NCBI GenBank assembly: GCA_013150955.1
Contig: JAADJD010000043.1
Location: 1 to 64,000 of the forward strand
Origin: Calditrichota bacterium
GTDB taxonomy: Bacteria > Calditrichota > Calditrichia > RBG-13-44-9 > J042
Length of the DNA stretch: 64,000 nt
Reading direction: 5' to 3'
Shown here: positions 58,015-64,000 of the stretch, in pieces
Numbering within the stretch: position 1 is the first letter of the stretch
Layout: each line of letters opens with the position of its first letter
Translations under genes and position numbers: made by a program
The notes under the pieces: generated by a model
Told to the model about the DNA's origin: nothing
The model's database searches: none
The model's input: the letters and a program-made list of their open reading frames with translations, nothing else

Positions 58015-58290
58015 GGATTTAGCCTGCGAATGACACCAATGAACACATAAATTAATAAACCCAATTATGCTTTAAACTACGAATTGCACGAATGAACACA
58101 AATAAACCCAGATTATGCATTCGACCACGAATTACACGAATTAACACTTATAGAGTAAATAAAAATCATTGGATTATTTCTGGATGAAAATGTGTTTCGA
58201 AGTTTATCCACGATTTAATTGACATTTATTGGTTTCATTCGCGTGATTCGCGGTTTAATGCATGATTTGGGTTTAAAGCATAATTGGGGT
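58015..58290 (+). repeat. Dispersed palindromic repeat, copy J
   Basis: Three left-arm fragments (gcctgcgaatgacaccaatg; ctacgaattgcacgaatg; gaccacgaattacacgaatt), then the forward core (tctggatgaaaatgtgtttc) and right arm (ttcattcgcgtgattcgcgg). It lies between the dehydrogenase start and the DHOD-like stop, both leftward. Confidence 0.8.
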
Positions 58291-58382
58291 TAAATAAACA
58301 GAGCCAATCCCTGCAGATGAAGGCCAAAATGGGCCTGCACCCAGGAATCTGAAAGCAGGTTGCTTCTGTCGAAAAATAGCGG

Positions 58383-59375
58383 CTATTGCAGGCTCTGCAG
58401 CACTTTAATGTAATTGGCCCGCTCGAAGGCTGCCGGTTCGGCCACATTGCGGTAGCTCATGCTACCTTTCATCTGGGCAACCGATTCGTACTCGTGTTCC
58501 TCCATCCAGCGGCGCATATCCGCCAGGATTTCCGAGATCACATCGATTCCTTCTTTAAACAACACCGAGGCCAGCATGGTGACATCGGCGCCCACCATCA
58601 CCATTTTGATCACGTCTTTGGCGGTGTGGATGCCGGTGGTGGCCGCCAGACTGGCTTTAATTTTCCCGTACAGAATGGCAATCCAGCGCAGAGGCAGGCG
58701 CATTTCAAAAGGGGTACTTAAAATCAGGTCGGGTACCACTTCCAGGTTTTCCAGGTCGATGTCCGGCTGATAAAAGCGGTTGAATAGCACCAGGGCGTCG
58801 GCACCGGCTTCGTCCAGCCGCACCGCCATATTCGCAAATGACGTAAAAAACGGACTCAGTTTGATGGCCACGGGAATGTTCACACTGGACTTGACCGTTT
58901 TCAGGTCTTCCAGGTACATGGATTCGATTTCTGATGAAGTGATGCGCGGGTCAGTGGGGATGTAATAAATATTCAGTTCGATGGCATCGGCACCCGCCTC
59001 TTCGATGTAGCGCGCATACTTCATCCATCCCCCGGCAGATACGCCATTCAGGCTGGCGATTACCGGAATGCTGACCGCTTCCTTCAGTTTGCGGATGTGC
59101 TCCAGGTATTCTTCGGCGTGGAGATTTTTAAATTCATCGGGTTCAGGGAAATAGCTCAGCGCTTCCGCATAACTTTCGTTGAAGGTGGTCAGGTAGTGAT
59201 CAATCTCCCGCGCCTCCTGATTGATCTGTTCCTCGAATAATGAATAGAGCACCACTGCGGAAGCGCCCACATCCTCCATGTGTCGGACATTGTCCACTTC
59301 GCTGGACAGGGGAGATGCCGATGGTACCAGCGGATTTTTCAAGGTCAGTCCCATGTAACGGGTTGATAAATCCAT
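58383..59375 (-). CDS. Dihydroorotate dehydrogenase-like flavoprotein
   Basis: 330 residues with the FMN TIM-barrel layout of dihydroorotate dehydrogenases ([19 protein letters not shown] at the start; [58 protein letters not shown]). The catalytic loop differs from PyrD, so it is the 'DHOD-like' branch often found beside pyruvate:ferredoxin oxidoreductase. It may transfer electrons for that enzyme rather than make pyrimidines. It is downstream of the PFOR gene (84-bp gap, with a strong hairpin), on the same strand. Confidence 0.85.
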   Translation of the reverse strand: MDLSTRYMGLTLKNPLVPSASPLSSEVDNVRHMEDVGASAVVLYSLFEEQINQEAREIDHYLTTFNESYAEALSYFPEPDEFKNLHAEEYLEHIRKLKEAVSIPVIASLNGVSAGGWMKYARYIEEAGADAIELNIYYIPTDPRITSSEIESMYLEDLKTVKSSVNIPVAIKLSPFFTSFANMAVRLDEAGADALVLFNRFYQPDIDLENLEVVPDLILSTPFEMRLPLRWIAILYGKIKASLAATTGIHTAKDVIKMVMVGADVTMLASVLFKEGIDVISEILADMRRWMEEHEYESVAQMKGSMSYRNVAEPAAFERANYIKVLQSLQ

Positions 59376-59410
59376 TGTTCGACCCCTCTTGTGATGGTTG
59401 GTTCTATCTA

Positions 59411-59450
59411 TCGCTCCGGGATCGAAGGCGGTGCTTCTGTCCCGGAGCGA
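59411..59450 (-). other. Intercistronic hairpin between PFOR and DHOD-like genes
   Basis: TCGCTCCGGGA (59411-59421) and TCCCGGAGCGA (59440-59450) form a perfect 11-bp stem with an 18-base loop that itself holds GAAG/CTTC. No U-tract follows on the minus strand, so it is probably a processing or stability element that could lower DHOD-like expression relative to PFOR. Confidence 0.6.
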
Positions 59451-59459
59451 GAATTTGCG

Positions 59460-62400
59460 TTACGATTGCACTTTACCGTTTCCCGGTTGAAAGGTTCGCG
59501 CCAGTTGTTTGTATAGGTGCCAGCGACTGTTGACCACTTCCTGGGCCTGTTTCAGCAGTTCTTTGGCCACCATCGGATCGATCTTGGTTAGCATCTTGTA
59601 TCGTGTTTCATTGTATGCGTATTCCTCAAAAGGTATTTTCGGATCGCGGCTGTCCAGAATAAAGGGACTTTCTCCCTTTTCCAGTCGTCGGGGGTCATAT
59701 CGGAACAGGGGCCAGTAAGCGGAGTCCACGGCCAGTTTCTGTTGCCGCAGGCCGTACTTCAGATTGTAACCATGGGCAATACAATGGCTGTAGGCCACGA
59801 TCAGGGAGGGGCCGGGGAAGCTTTCCGCTTCCAGAAACGCTTTGACGGTGTGAGTGTCGTTTGCCCCCATGGCCACCCGGGCCACATAAACATTTCCATA
59901 CCCGATGGCCTGAAGGGCAATGTCCTTTTTGGGGGTGCGTTTTCCGCCGGCAGCAAATTTGGCCACCGCACCCAGGGGCGTGGCCTTGGAGTTCTGTCCA
60001 CCGGTGTTGGAATACACCTCGGTATCCATGATCAAAATGTTCACATCCCGTCCCGATGCCAGGACGTGATCCAGACCGCCAAAGCCAATGTCGTATGCCC
60101 AGCCGTCGCCGCCAATGATCCAGACACTCTTTTTCACCAGAAAATCGGCCACACTGAGCAGCATTTTGGCATCCGGATCGTCCAGTTTTTCCAGCTGTTG
60201 TTTGAGGACCTTGACCCGCTGACGTTGTTCGTAAATGCCCGGTTCATCGGATTGATCGGCATGCAAAATTTCGTGAACCAGCCGGTCCCCCAGTTTGGGC
60301 GCCAGTTTCTTGAGCAGTTCGCGGGCGAATTCGTTTTGCTTATCGATGGTGAGGCGAAAGCCAAGGCCAAACTCGGCATTGTCCTCGAACAGGGAGTTAG
60401 ACCAGGCTGGCCCCAATCCTTCTTCGTTGTACGTCCAGGGGGTGGTTGGCAGGTTGCCACCGTAAATGGAAGAGCATCCGGTGGCATTGGCCACGATCAT
60501 GCGGTCCCCGAACAGCTGGGTGGCCAGCTTGATGTATGGGGTTTCCCCGCAGCCGGCACAGGCACCGGAGAATTCAAACAGCGGCCGCAGGAACTGGGAC
60601 CCTTTCACCGAATCCTTCTTCAACCGGCTGCGGTCGTATTCGGGAATGCTCAGGAAGTATTCCCAGTTGACTTTTTCCTGTTCCAGAATGGGGGCCTGCG
60701 GGGCCATGTTCAAAGCCTTCAATCGGGTATTTTCCTTGTTTTTGGCCGGGCAGACCTCCACACACAGCTGGCATCCGGTGCAGTCTTCCGGGGATACCTG
60801 AATGGTGTAATAGGTATCGGGTTCCCATTCGCGTCCCCGGGCCAGGGTATATTTAAAGCCTTCCGGTGCCGCCTCGGCGTATTGTTTGTCGTACACCTTG
60901 ATGCGAATGACGGCGTGGGGACACACAAATGCACACTTGCCGCATTGAATGCAGGTTTTTTCGTCCCACACCGGGATTTCCTGCGAAATGTTGCGTTTTT
61001 CCCACTGGGCGGTGCCGCTGGGGAAGGTACCATCCGCCGGAAACGCGCTGACGGGCAGGGTGTCGCCCAGACCCGCAATGATTTTGCCCAGAACGTTTTT
61101 CACAAAGTCCGGGGCCTGATCCGGTACCGGAGGCGAAATGTCGAACGTGCTGGTGGCCTGATCGGGTACCGACACCGGGTGCAGATTTTCCAGCGCCTGA
61201 TCCACCGCCCGGAAGTTTTGCTGTACAATTTCTTCCCCGCGCTTGCCGTAAGTTTTTACAATGGCATCTTTGATTTTTTGAATGGCCTCTTCCCGGGGGA
61301 TGATGTTGGAAATGGCAAAGAATGCCGTCTGCATGATGGTGTTGATTCGCTGTCCCAGTCCCACTTCCCGGGCCACCCGATACGCATCGATGGTGAAAAA
61401 TTTTAATCGCTTGTTGATGATGGCCTCCTGCACCGAGCGAGGCAGCTTGTCCCAGACCTCATCCGGTCCATAAGGGGCATTCAGCAGAAAGATGCCACCC
61501 GGTTCGGCGAATCGGAGCATATCGTACTTTCGCAGGAACTGGAACTGGTGACAGGCCACAAAGTTGGCCCGTTCGATCAAGTAGGGAGCCCGAATGGGTT
61601 GGGGCCCAAAGCGCAGGTGCGAAATGGTGACCGAACCCGCCTTTTTAGAATCGTAAACAAAGTAGCCCTGGGCGTAGTTGTCTGTGGTTTCCCCGATGAT
61701 CTTGATCGAGTTTTTATTGGCGCTGACCGTTCCATCAGCGCCCAGTCCGTAAAAAATGCCCCGGAAGACATTGTCGGGCTCGATGGAAAAGGTGGGATCG
61801 TAGTCAATGTGGGTCTGGGAGACGTCATCCACAATGCCCACGGTAAAATGATTTTTGGGGCGCTCCTTGGCCATTTCGTCGAACACCCCTTTCACCATGG
61901 CCGGGGTGAATTCCTTGGAGGAGAGCCCGTAGCGCCCGCCGATCACCCGGGGCAGGGTTTGTAGATGCCAGTAGTTTTCGAAACGGGCTTCGCTCAGGGC
62001 GGTGCTGACGTCTTCGTACAGGGGTTCGCCCACGCTGCCAGGCTCCTTGGTGCGATCCAGTGCCGCAATCACCTGCACGGTGGATGGTAAGGCCCGGATG
62101 AAGGCTTCTACCGAAAAGGGGCGGTAAAGGCGCACTTTCACCACGCCCACCTTTTCGCCCTGTTCCAGCAGGTATTTCACGGTTTCTTCCACCGTTTCGG
62201 TGCCGGAGCCCATGAGCACGATGACCCGTTCCGCTTCGGGATGTCCCACATAATCGAACAGGTGGTATTGCCGGCCGGTCAGGCGGGCAAATTGATCCAT
62301 GTATTTCTGCACGATTTGCGGACAGGCCTGGTAGTAGGGATTTACCGTTTCGCGGGCCTGAAAGAAGTGATCCGGGTTCTGAGCCGTGCCGCGGATGAAG

Positions 62401-63038
62401 GGATGATCCGGGGAAAGGGCCCGTTCCCGATGTGCCCGGACCAGATCGTCGCTGACCAGGGCCCGCATGTCCTCTTCGGTCAGTTTTTCAATTTTCTGGA
62501 TCTCGTGAGAGGTGCGGAATCCATCAAAAAAATGCAGAAAGGGGACCCGGGATTCCAGCGTGGCCGCCTGTGCAATCAGGGCAAAGTCCTGGGCCTCCTG
62601 AACCGATCCGGAGGGCATCATCGCCCAGCCGGTTTGCCGGGCTGCCATCACGTCACTGTGATCCCCAAAAATGGACAGGGCATGGGTGGCCACCGTCCGT
62701 GCCGCAATATGAAAAACGGTCGAGGTTAATTCACCCGCAATTTTGTACATGTTGGGAATCATCAACAGCAAACCCTGAGAGGCGGTAAAGGTTGTGGTCA
62801 GGGAACCGCTTTGTAGTGCACCGTGCACGGCACCCGCTGCGCCACCTTCACTCTGCATCTCAACCACCGCAGGCACCGTTCCCCAGATGTTTTTTTCTCC
62901 CATGGCCGCCCAGGAATCGGCCCATTCGCCCATGGGAGACGCCGGTGTGATGGGATAAATTGAGATGACTTCGTTCAGTTTGAAGGCGACATAAGCGGCT
63001 GCCTCGTTCCCGTCGATGGTTACCATTCTCCGAGGCAT
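59460..63038 (-). CDS. nifJ: Pyruvate:ferredoxin (flavodoxin) oxidoreductase
   Basis: 1192 residues from the ATG (MPRRMVTIDGNEAAAYVAF) behind GGAGGAAA; an ATG five codons upstream overlaps the ribosome site and longer starts are unlikely. The single-chain PFOR layout is intact: pyruvate/TPP domain I (IYPITPASPMGEWADSWAA), two 4Fe-4S motifs (CIQCGKCAFVCPHAVIRIK; CTGCQLCVEVCPAKN), the proximal cluster Cys (CAGCGETPY) and the TPP domain (GGDGWAYDIGFGGLDHVL, TEVYSNTGGQNSKATPL). It oxidises pyruvate to acetyl-CoA and CO2 with reduction of ferredoxin, implying anaerobic or fermentative metabolism. First gene of a leftward pair with the DHOD-like gene. Confidence 0.97.
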   Translation of the reverse strand: MPRRMVTIDGNEAAAYVAFKLNEVISIYPITPASPMGEWADSWAAMGEKNIWGTVPAVVEMQSEGGAAGAVHGALQSGSLTTTFTASQGLLLMIPNMYKIAGELTSTVFHIAARTVATHALSIFGDHSDVMAARQTGWAMMPSGSVQEAQDFALIAQAATLESRVPFLHFFDGFRTSHEIQKIEKLTEEDMRALVSDDLVRAHRERALSPDHPFIRGTAQNPDHFFQARETVNPYYQACPQIVQKYMDQFARLTGRQYHLFDYVGHPEAERVIVLMGSGTETVEETVKYLLEQGEKVGVVKVRLYRPFSVEAFIRALPSTVQVIAALDRTKEPGSVGEPLYEDVSTALSEARFENYWHLQTLPRVIGGRYGLSSKEFTPAMVKGVFDEMAKERPKNHFTVGIVDDVSQTHIDYDPTFSIEPDNVFRGIFYGLGADGTVSANKNSIKIIGETTDNYAQGYFVYDSKKAGSVTISHLRFGPQPIRAPYLIERANFVACHQFQFLRKYDMLRFAEPGGIFLLNAPYGPDEVWDKLPRSVQEAIINKRLKFFTIDAYRVAREVGLGQRINTIMQTAFFAISNIIPREEAIQKIKDAIVKTYGKRGEEIVQQNFRAVDQALENLHPVSVPDQATSTFDISPPVPDQAPDFVKNVLGKIIAGLGDTLPVSAFPADGTFPSGTAQWEKRNISQEIPVWDEKTCIQCGKCAFVCPHAVIRIKVYDKQYAEAAPEGFKYTLARGREWEPDTYYTIQVSPEDCTGCQLCVEVCPAKNKENTRLKALNMAPQAPILEQEKVNWEYFLSIPEYDRSRLKKDSVKGSQFLRPLFEFSGACAGCGETPYIKLATQLFGDRMIVANATGCSSIYGGNLPTTPWTYNEEGLGPAWSNSLFEDNAEFGLGFRLTIDKQNEFARELLKKLAPKLGDRLVHEILHADQSDEPGIYEQRQRVKVLKQQLEKLDDPDAKMLLSVADFLVKKSVWIIGGDGWAYDIGFGGLDHVLASGRDVNILIMDTEVYSNTGGQNSKATPLGAVAKFAAGGKRTPKKDIALQAIGYGNVYVARVAMGANDTHTVKAFLEAESFPGPSLIVAYSHCIAHGYNLKYGLRQQKLAVDSAYWPLFRYDPRRLEKGESPFILDSRDPKIPFEEYAYNETRYKMLTKIDPMVAKELLKQAQEVVNSRWHLYKQLARTFQPGNGKVQS

Positions 63039-63116
63039 AGCGCTTTCCTCCATTCGTGTTCGTTCTCTGGCAATATAGCAAGTAAGGGATTTCCAACACA
63101 AGGAATTTAAGTAATT

Positions 63117-63130
63117 CACTTTGAAGTGAC
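63117..63130. other. Short inverted repeat upstream of PFOR
   Basis: TCACTT and AAGTGA separated by TG, about 80 bases upstream of the PFOR ATG. It could be an operator for a dimeric repressor; I cannot match it to a known regulator. Confidence 0.25.
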
Positions 63131-63272
63131 GTTTTTAGTAAACATTTTAACATTCAGGATTTAACGGAGGGCGGAAGATCTCGTTCGCCAGTGGTACCCA
63201 GCGCTCAATTCAAATTGTGTTTGATTTTTAGGAGATGGGGGTATTACATTTTTGCAATAAACTGGAGGCGAT

Positions 63273-63725
63273 ATGAGCATTGGGGAGTTATTAACGGAAT
63301 CTCTCATCGATCTGGATGTGCATGCCTCGGACAAATATCAGGTCATCGAACAGTTGCTGGATTTGCTGGTCAAGGCGGGTAAGGTAAAGGATCGGCAACA
63401 GGCGCTGGAGGATTTGATCGAGCGGGAGCAGTACCTTTCCACGGGACTGGAGAATGGCCTGGCGGTTCCCCATGCCAAGACCGATGCGGTGGACGAATTG
63501 TTGATCGCCTTTGGTTTAAGCCGGGAAGGCGTGGAATTTGATTCCGTGGACGGGAAGCCGGCCCATTTTATTTTCCTGGTGCTTTCCCCCCGGGAGACCA
63601 GCGGACCTCACATCAAGGCGCTGGCCCAGATTACGCGCAATTTTCGGGAGTCCGATGTGCCCCAGCGATTGATGCAGGCGAAAAGCCGTGCCGAAGTGCT
63701 TGAGATTATTCGCTCATTTAAATAA
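63273..63725 (+). CDS. PTS EIIA (nitrogen/fructose-type) domain protein
   Basis: 150 residues, one PTS EIIA type-2 domain. The phospho-acceptor His is in GLAVPHAKTDAV (about residue 67), with the preceding EDLIEREQYLSTGL segment and the later FIFLVLSPRETSGPHIKALAQI. EIIA-Ntr-like proteins accept phosphate from HPr-type proteins and regulate transport and metabolism. No permease or EI/HPr gene is nearby, so a regulatory role is likelier than sugar uptake. The ATG follows TGGAGGCG. It is followed by the polyprenyl synthetase after 21 bp. Confidence 0.9.
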   Translation: MSIGELLTESLIDLDVHASDKYQVIEQLLDLLVKAGKVKDRQQALEDLIEREQYLSTGLENGLAVPHAKTDAVDELLIAFGLSREGVEFDSVDGKPAHFIFLVLSPRETSGPHIKALAQITRNFRESDVPQRLMQAKSRAEVLEIIRSFK

Positions 63726-63746
63726 TATAATCCGTTCGGATATCCG

Positions 63747-64000
63747 GTGAATATTTTAGAGGAAAGCAAACCCCTGCTCACGGCTGTGGAGCAACGCCTG
63801 ATGGCAGTTGTCCGCCCGGAGATGCCTTCCAACCTGAAAGATCCCATTCAATATTTTCTGGAAACCCCCAGCAAAAAGATTCGGCCGCTGTTGACCCTTT
63901 ACGCCTGCCAGATGGTGGGGGGGCGGGTAGAGGATGCGCTGCCCGCAGCGGCGGCAGTCGAGCTGTTTCACGATTTTACCCTGATTCACGACGATATCAT
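63747..64000 (+). CDS. Polyprenyl synthetase, N-terminal part (truncated by window edge)
   Basis: The first 84 codons of a frame that runs off the window, starting at GTG (63747). The sequence has [17 protein letters not shown] and ends in [11 protein letters not shown], the first Asp-rich motif (DDxxD region) of trans-isoprenyl diphosphate synthases. The full enzyme condenses isopentenyl units into farnesyl, geranylgeranyl or longer chains for quinones or cell-wall carriers. The chain length cannot be judged from this part. The GTG lacks a strong ribosome site, so translation may be coupled to the EIIA gene 21 bp upstream. Confidence 0.88.
   Translation, partial: MNILEESKPLLTAVEQRLMAVVRPEMPSNLKDPIQYFLETPSKKIRPLLTLYACQMVGGRVEDALPAAAAVELFHDFTLIHDDI

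Noticed and set aside
59742..61406. 554-codon plus-strand frame opposite PFOR
   Set aside because: It is a shadow of the highly conserved PFOR gene; no recognisable domain.

Overview
The window reads as a chromosomal segment of a Gram-negative bacterium of the FCB group; a Calditrichota, KSB1 or Ignavibacteria-like lineage is my best guess. The reasons are secreted proteins with C-terminal FlgD-like/type IX-type tails (the 'YPNPF' type), a GWxTD-domain protein, a DUF5362-like protein, two PorV/PorQ-type outer-membrane proteins, lipoproteins with clear lipoboxes and an anaerobic-type pyruvate:ferredoxin oxidoreductase. Shine-Dalgarno sites are strong (AGGAGG type). Several gaps carry housekeeping promoters close to TTGACA-17-TATAAT. 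I see no rRNA, tRNA, CRISPR array, prophage or transposase gene. The last gene is cut by the window edge.

Layout. 1-6.4 kb: NUDIX hydrolase, an htrA protease overlapping an htrA-like pseudoprotease, an RlmI-type methyltransferase, an envelope lipoprotein and a DinB protein. 6.4-14.5 kb: a four-gene envelope operon (secreted protein with three OB-like repeats, PorV-like barrel, helix-hairpin-helix outer-membrane protein, second PorV-like barrel). 14.7-19.8 kb: deoxyribosyltransferase-like protein, spore-photoproduct-lyase-family radical SAM enzyme, K+ channel with an RCK domain, GAF/PP2C phosphatase. 20-22 kb: an AT-rich patch with a lipoprotein and a CsgG-like protein. 22.2-25.4 kb: compact operon of PIG-L deacetylase, secretless nuclease and a PPDK_N protein. 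25.8-31.5 kb: subtilase with PKD domains, O-methyltransferase, DUF5362, a dUTPase/dCTP-deaminase-like protein, a candidate small RNA and an Smr protein. 31.8-40 kb: GH13 enzyme, aldo/keto reductase, radical SAM protein, secreted endonuclease I, ATP-grasp protein, FAD oxidoreductase. 40-52 kb: uvrA, HEAT-repeat protein, then a leftward run of GWxTD protein, smc and a membrane protein with a degenerate GH2 ectodomain. 52-64 kb: ilvE and an aspartate-type aminotransferase behind a promoter/terminator leader, small ORF, response regulator, 3-hydroxyacyl-CoA dehydrogenase, PFOR with a DHOD-like protein, EIIA-type protein and the start of a polyprenyl synthetase.

The most striking non-genic signal is a family of dispersed imperfect-palindrome repeats (sequence around 'ccacgaatgacacgaatg' and 'ctggatgaaaatgtgttt'). 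Ten loci are found. Seven fill all seven convergent gene gaps longer than 75 bp, and none lies in a divergent promoter gap. One copy is interrupted by a 220-bp MITE with 11-bp perfect (about 16-bp imperfect) terminal inverted repeats and an exact 9-bp target duplication. Two short promoter-to-terminator units (30996-31097 and 51859-51998) look like small RNAs or attenuated leaders.
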